Shown: positions 36,923 to 45,205 of the stretch, piece by piece
Layout: every line of letters starts with the position of its first letter
Position numbering within the stretch: the first letter of the stretch is position 1
NCBI GenBank assembly: GCA_030606335.1
Contig: JAUWGP010000019.1
Span: 1-53,349, forward strand
Source of the DNA: Caldifarciminota bacterium
GTDB taxonomy: Bacteria > Hydrothermota > UBA3073
Direction of reading: 5' to 3'
Length of the DNA: 53,349 nt
The notes under the pieces: generated by a model
Told to the model about the DNA's origin: nothing
Seen by the model: only the letters and a program-made list of their open reading frames with translations
The model's database searches: none
Position numbers and translations under genes: made by a program

Positions 36923-38749
36923 CTATCTCAACATCGACATCTTACGCACCTTGACCAAGTTCCCTGCCTTTAGTTCGTAAAAGTATATACCTGATGGTAA
37001 CTTCCCGCCAGTTTTATCTCTGCCATCCCACATCTTTTCATATGAACCCGACTCCTTTACCCCATCTACCAATATCGTGACCACTCTGCCCATCAGGTCG
37101 TAGATGGAAAGCCTTACATAACACCTTTCGGGAATCTGATAGTAAATAATTGTATAAGGGGTGAAAGGATTTGGATAGTTTATCGATAACAAATCATACC
37201 GATCAATCTCAGACAGGGAATAAAACCCACTATTGTCTGGAGATGTGGTATAACTCCATGCAGCACCGGTTCGTACACAATAATCTGAAGCACTATTATT
37301 TGTGATTCTGAGAGCCAAGTACTGTCCCTCAGGCACGGTGAAGGAAGTCTGGTCGGTCTGGTATGTGAATACTGTTGCACTTCCATCTCCGACAAGTGTG
37401 GCATCAGGACCTCCGGCGGTAAAAGAAGAGCCATTCCAGATACCTATTTCAATTGTGAAGGTATGCCCACTCGTCGGTGACGAGGTGAATACTACCTGCC
37501 CAGCCCAACTGTCATCTCCCGAGAATTCGATATCCATCGGCGTCATTCCGTCGGCAATCCAGATATGGGAACCGCCAGTATTTATTGTAAGAGCTCCCAC
37601 GGGCTGCGTCATATCATATCTATACATCGTATTACCACTTGCAAACCACCATACCTGTAAGGAGTAGTGACTTGAGGTCTGCATCAGTGGGAAACTGTCG
37701 TTAGCGCCGCCAGTTGCATATGGAATGTCGGTATCTCCAATTCCATCCCCATCTGTATCGCTTCCAGCATAGTCCTGATAGTAGTTACCCATATGGTTTT
37801 TATGGATCGTTCCTTCATAGGAGTAGTACAGTGGAATGGGGGAGCTCCAACTGTCGGTGGTAGAGTCTGAGTAAATATTGTATTCCTCGTTGTTGAAATT
37901 GTTTAGGTAGATTTCATTATTCTCACTCAAACCCCACCTCTCGAGATAAAGGTTGTTGCCTGGATTCGAGTTGCAGGTGTTGCCCACAATTATGTTCTTG
38001 TTCGAGCCACTTTCCCCGTAGCCCCCTAAGTAGATGGCAATGTCGTCATTCGAACTACAGATGTTGCCTGAAAGGAGGTTATTGCTGGAACCGTCCAACC
38101 AAATTCCCTCACCATTGCCGTTACAGGTGTTACCTGAAAGAGTATTGTAGTGCGATGTACATAGCCAGATACCGTGGTAGTTGTTATTGCAGGTATTGCC
38201 AGAGATGGCGTTGTCGTCTGAAAAATCCAGAACGATGCCAAAGGTCATGCAGTAGGCGCTATAGTCACAGGTATTGCCGGAGACGGTGTTGTTGCTCGAA
38301 GTAGACAAGAGGATGCCGTATTTGTTCTTGTGGTCAGGGTCCCAGCCGCAGCGGTTGTTCACGATGTTGCAGTGGCTTACACCGCTTTCAAGATATATCC
38401 CCGCACAATCAGAAGTCGCCCCGTAAATGCTAAAATCGCTTATGGTCACATTGCTGGCAGTTACCTCAAAGACATGGTCGTTTGCGTCTGATGCCACAAC
38501 TGTAGTGTTGAGGTAACCATTCTGGGACTGAATGGTAAGTTGCTTATTCACATTCACATTCTCGGTGTAGGTGCCGTCGTGAACGATAATAGTGTCATTA
38601 GAGCTGGCTGCCGTAACGGCAGCCGAAATGGTAGAATAAGTCTGTCCAGAGCCAACGTGAAGCGTGGCTGCGGTTGCCGCCGTGGGAAGGGCAAACAAGG
38701 CAATAGATATGATTAGCCCCAGAACTGGTAACACTTTTCTCAATCTCAT
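36923..38749 (-). CDS. NosD-like right-handed beta-helix surface protein with T9SS sorting domain
   Basis: 608 residues. Signal peptide (VLPVLGLIISIALFALPTA then ATAA). The pectate-lyase/NosD-type beta-helix starts with YSTISAAVTAASSNDTIIVH. It continues with about seven coils of the pattern SxxNxxSGNTCxxNxxGIxL (TVSGNTCDYS, AISGNTCNNN, TLSGNTCNGN, LLSGNICSSN). A beta-sandwich segment follows. The last 80 residues (INYPNPFTPYTIIYYQIPE, LSIYDLMGRVVTIL, SGIYFYELKAG, VRKMSMLR) form the sorting domain. ATG 38749 follows GGAGGG. Base composition is richer in G+C than neighbours, which may mark transfer. Likely a surface polysaccharide-binding or carbohydrate-active protein. Confidence 0.82.
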   Translation of the reverse strand: MRLRKVLPVLGLIISIALFALPTAATAATLHVGSGQTYSTISAAVTAASSNDTIIVHDGTYTENVNVNKQLTIQSQNGYLNTTVVASDANDHVFEVTASNVTISDFSIYGATSDCAGIYLESGVSHCNIVNNRCGWDPDHKNKYGILLSTSSNNTVSGNTCDYSAYCMTFGIVLDFSDDNAISGNTCNNNYHGIWLCTSHYNTLSGNTCNGNGEGIWLDGSSNNLLSGNICSSNDDIAIYLGGYGESGSNKNIIVGNTCNSNPGNNLYLERWGLSENNEIYLNNFNNEEYNIYSDSTTDSWSSPIPLYYSYEGTIHKNHMGNYYQDYAGSDTDGDGIGDTDIPYATGGANDSFPLMQTSSHYSLQVWWFASGNTMYRYDMTQPVGALTINTGGSHIWIADGMTPMDIEFSGDDSWAGQVVFTSSPTSGHTFTIEIGIWNGSSFTAGGPDATLVGDGSATVFTYQTDQTSFTVPEGQYLALRITNNSASDYCVRTGAAWSYTTSPDNSGFYSLSEIDRYDLLSINYPNPFTPYTIIYYQIPERCYVRLSIYDLMGRVVTILVDGVKESGSYEKMWDGRDKTGGKLPSGIYFYELKAGNLVKVRKMSMLR

Positions 38750-38831
38750 CGTACCCTCCTTTTTTAAATTCTTACAACGGTTTGTTTATTTTTTAATGAA
38801 AAAGAATGTTTTAAAAATATCAATTATGTAC

Positions 38832-38860
38832 ATTATAATGAAAAAATACCAATTTGTCAA
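38832..38860 (-). promoter_or_regulatory. Promoter of the NosD-like gene
   Basis: Minus strand: TTGACA (38855-38860), 17 bases, TATAAT (38832-38837). Confidence 0.8.
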
Positions 38861-38891
38861 GTAAAATTTTGTAACTTATACTCGACAGGTA

Positions 38892-38931
38892 ATATGAAAA
38901 GCAAAAGCCCCTGACTCTTAATCAGGGGCTT
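38892..38931 (-). terminator. Rho-independent terminator after 38975-39754
   Basis: Perfect 10-base stem AAGCCCCTGA/TCAGGGGCTT with a 7-base loop, followed on the minus strand by TTTTGCTTTT. It ends the two-gene transcript 40632 to 38975 before the NosD promoter. This is the only textbook intrinsic terminator I see in the window. Confidence 0.8.
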
Positions 38932-38974
38932 ATCTTATGAAGTATATAAAGCGTGGACTCCTCTATCCCCGATT

Positions 38975-39754
38975 TTACTCTTTACCGTAATCTACAAGCT
39001 GTAGTTTCATATGCTTACATTCGACCATTCCACCCTTTATTTTATCAAATGTTTCAACATAAAAAATCCACCCAAGGGCGAACTGCATGGGTAGCAACCT
39101 CGGTATCTCTTCGTTGAAGTATATCCGCGATTCTTGTTTCATTTCATCCACAATAAGCCCATAATCTGTTGCCTGTTTTATATATTCCTCAGAGAAAACA
39201 GGTTCTAAGAATATACAGGTAAATCCGCCTGCCGGAACCTCAACCTTTTCTTCACCTTCGCCCTTCTCCCATTCAATAATCTGCGCATCCCTCATCCCCT
39301 GCTGCCTCATTTGCTCTATCATTGAAATTGCCTGAGCAAGCTGTTCGTCACTCAGCAATTGAGCAGTTTCCTTATTCCCCTCCGCATCAATCATGTAGCC
39401 GTCAAGAAGCTTCATATTATCTAGGTTCATAAGCATATGAAACTCTTGTCCTTGCATTTTTTCCTCTATCCATACACCGCCTTTGCCTTTGCCTGTAACT
39501 TTTATCTCGGTCTTTTCTGGCTTTTCACCCTCATCTAACAACTGATACTCGATCCAATCCCCAACTTTGAGCTCGTTGTCAAAACGGTATTTCAGGGTAT
39601 ACTGAACCATAGCTGTCATCATCATCTCTTCGCTCAACTCCTGTGCCTGTAAAATATTAGCACTACTTATGAGACCCACAACTACCACAAAGGTTACCAT
39701 AACAAGATGATAGAACCATACCCTGCTCATTCCACACTTTGTTCTTTCTACCAT
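38975..39754 (-). CDS. Secreted protein of unknown function, 259 residues
   Basis: Signal helix at about 15-35 (LVMVTFVVVVGLISSANILQ, then AQA-like cleavage). The mature part is a single beta-rich domain: LKVGDWIEYQLLDEGEK, IKVTGKGKGGVWIEEKM, VPAGGFTCIFLEPVFS. The KVGDWVEY opening and a PAG-F-C step resemble lipoprotein-like outer-membrane-associated proteins of the DUF3108/DUF4412 sort, but I do not assign one. It has an acidic middle (QIIEWEKGEGEEK). It is 38 bases after 39793-40632 and ends at a terminator, so the two form an operon. Confidence 0.65.
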   Translation of the reverse strand: MVERTKCGMSRVWFYHLVMVTFVVVVGLISSANILQAQELSEEMMMTAMVQYTLKYRFDNELKVGDWIEYQLLDEGEKPEKTEIKVTGKGKGGVWIEEKMQGQEFHMLMNLDNMKLLDGYMIDAEGNKETAQLLSDEQLAQAISMIEQMRQQGMRDAQIIEWEKGEGEEKVEVPAGGFTCIFLEPVFSEEYIKQATDYGLIVDEMKQESRIYFNEEIPRLLPMQFALGWIFYVETFDKIKGGMVECKHMKLQLVDYGKE

Positions 39755-39792
39755 TTTTTCATCCTTATTTTATTTTTGAAAAAATGATCCCT

Positions 39793-40632
39793 TTATTTTA
39801 TTTCTTTTGGGGTGTATGTAATTGTTCCCTTGGTAAATACCCTGCCTTTATAAGCATCTTCTGCTTTGTTTGAATACACTATAACATCTCTTTCGCCCTT
39901 CTCAGCACTAAAATTTGCCATTTCTCCCATTTCCCACAAATCCTTGTTCGCTTTGATTTGCCAGTCTAATTTTTCAAATTCTTTAATGAGACTGTTCGCA
40001 ATTTCAATGTATCCTGCTTCACTTTCGAACTCAAATCTTGTACATAGCTCTTCCTCAGCAATATAGTAAGTTAGATATAATATTTCAGAGTTCGGATATA
40101 AAGGGATGTCTTCCGGGAGATACTCAGGATGCTGACTCCTGTATTTTTCTAATTCTTCTTTCGGTAGAAACACACCCTGAGTTCCTATCCACCAGAAAGT
40201 AGTGGTTTCGTCTGATTCCTCTGTGTCAAACTCATATGAAAAACAGATATATTTCTCTTCTGATTCATAGTCGTAAAGATCATGGTTTTCTACATTGAAA
40301 GCAACATCTCCCCTCGTATACTGTATACCTGTCCGCACATCTCCTACAATCCATTTATATTTCCCAACCTCTTTTCTAACCCACTCCAATACCTCTTCAT
40401 ATTGAACAGGTGATTTTAATTTCAGTTCTGAAATACTATAAGATTCCTCACTCAGTACCATTCCTAAATACACTATCTCGGAGTTGGGATAGATAGGTAC
40501 GTTTTCTGGAAAGCCATCTGGAAGCTCAATTTGCTGCGAAGAGGCTGCGTATACGCTACCTGCCAGACCCACTAAAACCACAAGGGTCAGAATAGGAAGG
40601 CAACGAGCTCTTTCTCTGGTTATTCTTGCCAT
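39793..40632 (-). CDS. Secreted protein with two copies of a 'P-x-YPNSEI' module
   Basis: 279 residues. Signal peptide (LPILTLVVLVGLAGSVYA then AS). The mature protein is an internal duplication: module 1 starts LPDGFPENVPIYPNSEIVYLG and module 2 starts LPEDIPLYPNSEILYLTY. Each continues with a segment on the pattern SPVQYEEVLEWVRKE or EAGYIEIANSLIKEF and a following beta-hairpin. Such modules occur in uncharacterised secreted proteins. ATG 40632 follows AGGAGG. First gene of a two-gene operon from the promoter at 40684-40712. Confidence 0.65.
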   Translation of the reverse strand: MARITRERARCLPILTLVVLVGLAGSVYAASSQQIELPDGFPENVPIYPNSEIVYLGMVLSEESYSISELKLKSPVQYEEVLEWVRKEVGKYKWIVGDVRTGIQYTRGDVAFNVENHDLYDYESEEKYICFSYEFDTEESDETTTFWWIGTQGVFLPKEELEKYRSQHPEYLPEDIPLYPNSEILYLTYYIAEEELCTRFEFESEAGYIEIANSLIKEFEKLDWQIKANKDLWEMGEMANFSAEKGERDVIVYSNKAEDAYKGRVFTKGTITYTPKEIK

Positions 40633-40683
40633 CTTTACCTCCTTTGTTAGTGAACGTTGTAAAAATATTTATTATACATATAT

Positions 40684-40712
40684 ATTATAATAGAAAAACA
40701 CTAATTTGTCAA
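40684..40712 (-). promoter_or_regulatory. Promoter of the 39793-40632 / 38975-39754 operon
   Basis: Minus strand: TTGACA (40707-40712), 17 bases, TATAAT (40684-40689). CAGAGCTCTC lies about 13 bases upstream of the -35, preceded by GACTTTTT: the shared module. Confidence 0.8.
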
Positions 40713-40739
40713 GTATTTTCTTTTGAGAGCTCTGAAAAA

Positions 40740-40930
40740 GTCTTTTAACCACAGAGTACACGGAGTGTTGGCAGAGAACGCGGAAATATAACTCATCAAA
40801 ATTATAGAATTAAAATCTCTTCTCCGTGAACCTTTCTTTGTTAACTCTGTGGTCCCTGTGGTTACTTTAGAACCTTCTCTTTTACAAGTTTGGGATATTC
40901 TGAGAAAGTAATTCTGAAAGGCAATCATGA
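40740..40930. repeat. CTCTGTGG-type and TTCTGAG-type repeats
   Basis: AACCACAGAGTACACGGAGTG, an inverted partner TTAACTCTGTGGTCCCTGTGG, then GGGATATTCTGAGAAAG...GGCAATCATG. These belong to two dispersed families. No gene in 40713-41031. Confidence 0.6.
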
Positions 40931-41031
40931 GGAGTGGTATAATATATATCAAAGTCTTTGCGTAACAATATGCTACTATGGGGGTTAGATAGAACTGACA
41001 CAAATTTCCTACCTTCTCTATTAGAAGTAAA

Positions 41032-42252
41032 CTACGGTTTTTTGCGCCGCGCTGGACGTTCGAACCGGGCGAATATGCACAATATTCCCATGAGGATTAT
41101 TGCCGATACAACAATCCATACCAGACGCTGCAGCCACCACAAGGGAGTGCCAACAGCTTTACAACCGAACCCGATGAGGTAGAACAGCATGGACGCGATG
41201 GCATAGGCTGTAAGGTGCCAAAGATAAAGGGTCATAATCATACTGTTGGCCAAAATGACTGTCATCCAGGGTCGTTGGCGAGCGAGCCACCGGTTTAGGG
41301 GATCGCGCAACAGCATGGCAGCGCCAACCAGCCAGCAGGTGAGTACTACGATACACACCGTTGGTGGGTTCATGTTGGAGACCTGTTCCAGCCCGGTACC
41401 CACCACGCTCTCAGGATACACCGGGGAGGCGTAAAGGTTGAGGAGTCTGCAGAGATCTCCCATCCCGGTACCCACCATGCTCTTAGGATACACCCCGATG
41501 TTCGTGAGTGCTACCAGGACCGCAAGGCCACCAAGGGTCATGGCCACGTGCGCCCACTTGGGCATTCGCTGAAGCGATCCATCTGCATAGAAGAACCCGA
41601 GCTGGTGTGCAAAGAGCCATACGAAGGCGATGTTCATCGACCTTACTGTCGGGATATTTAGCCTGAAACGGAATAGATCCACCAGAATCGTTAGTACTAC
41701 CAGAATTACAGGGACCCAGACGTGATAACGTCGATGCAGCTCTCTCATCAAAGGGGCAACCAAAGTCACAATCAGATACACGCCCAGAAACCAGAGAGGT
41801 CCAAGAACCAGGATGCTCGCTCTCGCAGGTCGCGCATTCCCTTTGAAGAGAACGGTCAGCAATACAAAGATAAAAAACCACACCCCCAGGAAAATACTGG
41901 TCGGCTTGAGCAACCGAACAGCGCGGGTGCGCAGAAACGCCGACACGGGCTCGCCCCGACGCTTGAATGAATCCAGTGTCACCAAGTTCGAGAACCCACC
42001 GACAAAGAAGAAGAGCGGCATGACCTGAAGCACCCAGGTCGCGACCCACGTGCCCGAGATCAGCCCAACCGCGCTGAGAACCTTGAGACCGCTGTGACCT
42101 ATAAGGACCACGGTGATAATCCAGTGCCCAATCACCACCACAGTAATACTGAACGCGCGCAGAAAGTCAACGTATCGGTCACGTGAGGCAGGAGTCTGTG
42201 CGGCGAGTTCCGCCAGTCTCGAGCTCGCGAACCAAGGAAAGAGCTTCATCAT
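41032..42252 (-). CDS. Integral membrane acyltransferase (acyltransferase 3 family), copy A
   Basis: 406 residues with about ten membrane helices. The acyltransferase-3 signature is at the N-terminus: RDRYVDFLRAFSITVVVIGHW with the conserved Arg/Asp and active-site His. These proteins move acyl groups across the membrane onto cell-surface glycans, peptides or antibiotics. Copy A carries an extra 24 residues (around MGDLCRLLNLYASPVY) from a 72-base internal direct duplication (units near 41394 and 41465). The sequence is markedly G+C-richer than the flanks and nearly identical to copy B, so this is a recent tandem duplication of a probably transferred gene. Ribosome site weak. Confidence 0.82.
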   Translation of the reverse strand: MMKLFPWFASSRLAELAAQTPASRDRYVDFLRAFSITVVVIGHWIITVVLIGHSGLKVLSAVGLISGTWVATWVLQVMPLFFFVGGFSNLVTLDSFKRRGEPVSAFLRTRAVRLLKPTSIFLGVWFFIFVLLTVLFKGNARPARASILVLGPLWFLGVYLIVTLVAPLMRELHRRYHVWVPVILVVLTILVDLFRFRLNIPTVRSMNIAFVWLFAHQLGFFYADGSLQRMPKWAHVAMTLGGLAVLVALTNIGVYPKSMVGTGMGDLCRLLNLYASPVYPESVVGTGLEQVSNMNPPTVCIVVLTCWLVGAAMLLRDPLNRWLARQRPWMTVILANSMIMTLYLWHLTAYAIASMLFYLIGFGCKAVGTPLWWLQRLVWIVVSAIILMGILCIFARFERPARRKKP

Positions 42253-42341
42253 CTTGGGTTTAGAGGTATTGATCTAAATTTCCATTTCTAACAGCATATT
42301 TTCCATCCAATGATCTTTTTACTTCCTCCAATAAAAGCAAA

Positions 42342-43490
42342 CTACGGGTTTTTGCGCCGCGCTGGACGTTCGAACCGGGCGAATATGCGCAATATTCCCA
42401 TGAGGATTACTGCCGATACAACAATCCATACCGGACGCTGCAGCCACCACAAGGGAGTGCCAACAGCTTTACAACCGAACCCGATGAGGTAGAACAGCAT
42501 GAACGCGATGGCATAGGCTGTAAGGTGCCAAAGGTAAAGGGTCATAATCATACTGTTGGCCAAAATGACTGTCATCCAGGGTCGTTGGCGAGCGAGCCAC
42601 CGGTTTAGGGGATCGCGTAACAGCATGGCAGCACCGACCAGCCAGCAGGTGAGTACTACGATACACACCGTTGGTGGGTTCATGTTGGAGACCTGTTCCA
42701 GCCCGGTACCCACCATACTCTTAGGATATACCCCGATATTCGTGAGCACAAGCAAGCAGCCAAGGCTACCAAGTGTCATCGCTATGTGGGCCCGCTTCGG
42801 CGCGCGTGTTAGCGACCCATCTGCATAGAAGAACCCAAGCTGGTGCACAAAAAACCACACAAAGGCGATATTCGCCCACCTCACGGCAGGAATCTTTACC
42901 CAGAAATGGAGTATATCTACGAGAATCGTGAGCACAATGAGAATTACGAGAATCCAGACGCGATAACGTCGATGCAGTTCTCTCATCAAAGGAGCAACAA
43001 AAGTCACAATCAGATACACGCTCAGAAACCAGAGAGGTCCAAGAACCAGGATGCTCGCTTTTGCGACTTGCGTCTCTACTTTGAAGACAAGGGTCAGCAA
43101 TATAAAGATAAAAAACCACACCCCAAGGAAAATGCTGGTTGGTTTGAGCAACCGGACAGCACGGGTGCGCAAGAACGCCGACACGGGCTCGCCCCGACGC
43201 TTGAATGCGTCCAGGCTCACCAAGTTCGAGAACCCACCGACAAAGAAGAACAGCGGCATGACCTGAAGCACCCAGGTCGTGACCCATGTGCCCGGGATTG
43301 CTCCAACGGCGTTGTAGACCTTGATTCCGTTGTCACCCAAAAGGACTACAGTGCTAATCCAGTGCCCAATCACCACCACAGTAATGCTGAACGCGCGCAG
43401 AAAGTCAACGTATCGGTCACGTGAGGCAGGAGTCTGTGCGGCGAGTTCCGCCAGTCTCGAGCTCGCGAACCAAGGAAAGAGCTTCATCAT
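42342..43490 (-). CDS. Integral membrane acyltransferase (acyltransferase 3 family), copy B
   Basis: About 382 residues from the ATG at 43490 (MMKLFPWFASS), the same start as copy A. An in-frame ATG at 43520 adds ten residues that come from outside the duplicated unit and overlap the neighbouring gene's stop. It has the same RDRYVDFLRAFS signature and helices as copy A, and lacks the 72-base insertion, so it probably represents the ancestral form. It follows the 122-residue gene by 7 bases, suggesting one transcript: tiny ORFs, GNAT-like gene, 122-residue gene, acyltransferases B and A. Confidence 0.82.
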   Translation of the reverse strand: MMKLFPWFASSRLAELAAQTPASRDRYVDFLRAFSITVVVIGHWISTVVLLGDNGIKVYNAVGAIPGTWVTTWVLQVMPLFFFVGGFSNLVSLDAFKRRGEPVSAFLRTRAVRLLKPTSIFLGVWFFIFILLTLVFKVETQVAKASILVLGPLWFLSVYLIVTFVAPLMRELHRRYRVWILVILIVLTILVDILHFWVKIPAVRWANIAFVWFFVHQLGFFYADGSLTRAPKRAHIAMTLGSLGCLLVLTNIGVYPKSMVGTGLEQVSNMNPPTVCIVVLTCWLVGAAMLLRDPLNRWLARQRPWMTVILANSMIMTLYLWHLTAYAIAFMLFYLIGFGCKAVGTPLWWLQRPVWIVVSAVILMGILRIFARFERPARRKNP

Positions 43491-43497
43491 CTTGAGT

Positions 43498-43866
43498 TTA
43501 TCGGATAACCTTTCTATCACTATATTTCATAATATACTTAGCCATTTTTCCAAAATAACTGCTGACTTTGGGTACTTCTAACCCTGTTTCTCTCACGGTG
43601 TTAGAATTGTCGAATTTTAGCTCACTTGTTAGATAAGGCATATAGAGCCTGATCTCATCTATCATATCGTGCTCTTCTTCGGAGAGTTTGTTTTCTATCT
43701 TTGAAACATAGCCATTGAACTCTTCGGGAGGAATTAAAGCAAATTTCTCTTTGCCAAAATAATAACCGGTAAGGTCTCTAATCTCCTCAAATGATGAACT
43801 CCCCAAAACATCATTAGCGATATCAGCACTAATTAATGTGATACTATTAATACTATTAAATCCCAT
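43498..43866 (-). CDS. Unrecognised 122-residue protein coupled to GNAT-like gene
   Basis: Soluble, acidic protein with no signal peptide or known motif: GFNSINSITLISADIAND at the N-terminus, a helical centre (GYVSKIENKLSEEEHDMIDEI) and a basic C-terminus (FGKMAKYIMKYSDRKVIR). Its ATG lies one base after the stop of the GNAT-like gene (TGAAATG), so translation is coupled and the two products probably act together. Base composition matches the AT-rich chromosome rather than the acyltransferases. Function unknown. Confidence 0.55.
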   Translation of the reverse strand: MGFNSINSITLISADIANDVLGSSSFEEIRDLTGYYFGKEKFALIPPEEFNGYVSKIENKLSEEEHDMIDEIRLYMPYLTSELKFDNSNTVRETGLEVPKVSSYFGKMAKYIMKYSDRKVIR

Positions 43867-43867
43867 T

Positions 43868-44674
43868 TCAACCTCTTAATGCAAAAATTAATGAAAAAGG
43901 CAGTTTTCCTATAACCACAAACGCGTTTCCTTCTCTTTTTGTAAGTCTTAAACACTGTTCAAAGAAATCGTTTATCCTCTTATCTTTAGCTTCGGGAATT
44001 TCTTCTACTTCATAAAGCAATTCGGGGAAAAAAGAAAAAGCTTTTTTAATAACAAATTTTTGAATATCGAACTCGCATTCTGGAGAAACTGTCTTGGCAA
44101 TCTTCACGGCTAAATTTTTAATAACATTAGGTGGGTCTTCACTCGTTAATGAAGGGAAAACTCTCAAATTTTTTGATAATATCTCATAAACAACGGGATT
44201 CGGTGTCCTAAGTCCGAAATATACCGGCAAAAAATACCTCCAAAATTTCCATCTTGCTCTTTTAAGTCTATGTTTAAGAATATTTTTCAAGATAATTGAA
44301 TTCATGTAAAAAGCCAAACCTATATGTCGAACTTGAGGCATTATCATGCTAGAGTGTAGTAATACTAAGTTATTATCTAAATATCTGCCTGTGCTGAAAC
44401 CCATTGACTCTTGGTTCTTAGACCGACGAGCCATGAGCAAAAAATCAGCAGAATAAAACCATTTATCAATAAGCCCTCCAGCCTTACCTAATATTGTTTT
44501 TGTTATATTTCTCATATCATTAATTACGCCATAATTCTCCTTTTTCAATTTTTCCTTTGGCTTCTCAATTATCTCTATATCAAACACTTCTCCAGTTTTA
44601 GCTTTAAATTTAACCACTTTACTGTCTTTACAATAAAGATTTGAGGTTTTATTATTTCTTAGTATCATTTTCAC
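43868..44674 (-). CDS. GNAT-like acetyltransferase (putative)
   Basis: 268 residues. The pattern MGFSTGRYLDNNLVLLHSSM, then IMPQVRHIGLAFYMNSIILK, matches GNAT motif A (beta4 and the R/Q-x-x-G-x-G/A acetyl-CoA loop, here degenerate as RHIGLAF), and FGLRTPNPVVYEIL resembles the motif B 'TxNPxVY' seen in a subset of GNATs. The last part (RLTKREGNAFVVIGKLPF) is beta-rich. Substrate unknown. GTG 44674 or ATG 44668 may be the start. It opens a coupled pair with the 122-residue gene and heads toward membrane acyltransferases. Confidence 0.5.
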   Translation of the reverse strand: MKMILRNNKTSNLYCKDSKVVKFKAKTGEVFDIEIIEKPKEKLKKENYGVINDMRNITKTILGKAGGLIDKWFYSADFLLMARRSKNQESMGFSTGRYLDNNLVLLHSSMIMPQVRHIGLAFYMNSIILKNILKHRLKRARWKFWRYFLPVYFGLRTPNPVVYEILSKNLRVFPSLTSEDPPNVIKNLAVKIAKTVSPECEFDIQKFVIKKAFSFFPELLYEVEEIPEAKDKRINDFFEQCLRLTKREGNAFVVIGKLPFSLIFALRG

Positions 44675-44677
44675 TGA

Positions 44678-44785
44678 TTACAAATCACCTTTTTCCCAAG
44701 CCTTTGCCAATCCAGCAGAAATTACGTACAGCTCTATTTCGTTCCCAGGTAAGGCCATTACCAGAAATCCCACAATCTTGCGCAT
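44678..44785 (-). CDS. Possible 35-residue peptide gene upstream of the GNAT-like gene
   Basis: MRKIVGFLVMALPGNEIELY... with AAGGAG and GGGGAAG upstream of ATG 44785, ending 3 bases before the GTG of the next gene. A second overlapping frame (44685-44840, 51 residues, Arg/Lys-rich N-terminus, ribosome site GAGGTGG) is equally plausible, so only one may be real. Confidence 0.3.
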   Translation of the reverse strand: MRKIVGFLVMALPGNEIELYVISAGLAKAWEKGDL

Positions 44786-44799
44786 ACTTCCCCGTCTCC

Positions 44800-45028
44800 T
44801 TAACAGTAAAAACCCTTGTTGTCTTTTTCCGCCTTTTCATTGCCACCTCGTTTTCTCCACAGAAGAAATCCTAACCCCAATAGCACTAACCACAACAAAC
44901 AGCTACCCACACTAAGAGTCTTAAGAACATAGCGATTTAAAACTCTATACCGATTCTCGCTCGTAACGTTTCTTTATCGCTATAGCAAAAACCACAGGTA
45001 CCCATATAAAACTAAAACCAAACCTCAT
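44800..45028 (-). other. Tiny membrane-peptide ORFs
   Basis: 45028-44945 encodes a 27-residue single-helix peptide (FSFIWVPVVFAIAIKKRYE). 44910-44800 encodes a 36-residue helix from a GTG (LLWLVLLGLGFLLWRKRGG) with no clear ribosome site. These could be small membrane peptides or a decayed gene; nothing else is seen in 44841-45205. Confidence 0.3.
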
Positions 45029-45205
45029 CCCTTTCCCACCCCTCTACGAGTCTGTATAACGAGTTCTTTCTAAGGATGTATAGATTGCTGGTCAGGGTTA
45101 ATCTCAAGGCCTCTCTGGTTAGCTGCGGTTACCTGCCTTCCTCCGAATTCTCCGTGTCTCCCTTTCTCTCTTTCTCCTGCAAGCCCTATGGTTGTGTGTT
45201 CAAGC

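Larger units (their letters stand above)
41026..43497. repeat. 1.2-kb tandem duplication
   Basis: Units 41026-42256 and 42336-43497 align along their whole length, starting AAACTACGG(G/T)TTTTTGCGCC and ending at AGCTTCATCATCTTG. They include the non-coding start, the coding region and the start codons. They differ by the 72-base internal duplication in copy A and scattered substitutions. Confidence 0.85.

Noticed and set aside
40701-41003. 100-residue minus-strand ORF (40701-41003)
   Set aside because: It runs through CTCTGTGG and TTCTGAG repeats and across the promoter at 40684-40712; no conserved pattern.
41483-43424. Long ORFs in other frames of the acyltransferases (for example 188 and 193 residues)
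   Set aside because: GC-rich coding DNA lacks stops in shadow frames; these show no membrane pattern or conserved motif, and both copies repeat them only because the DNA is duplicated.
44641-44874. 77-residue plus-strand ORF over the tiny minus-strand ORFs
   Set aside because: No ribosome site, antisense to a minus-strand run with better signals.
44880-45205. Second tRNA or riboswitch in the gap before the GNAT-like gene
   Set aside because: No cloverleaf, T-loop GTTCGAATC or conserved riboswitch core could be found.
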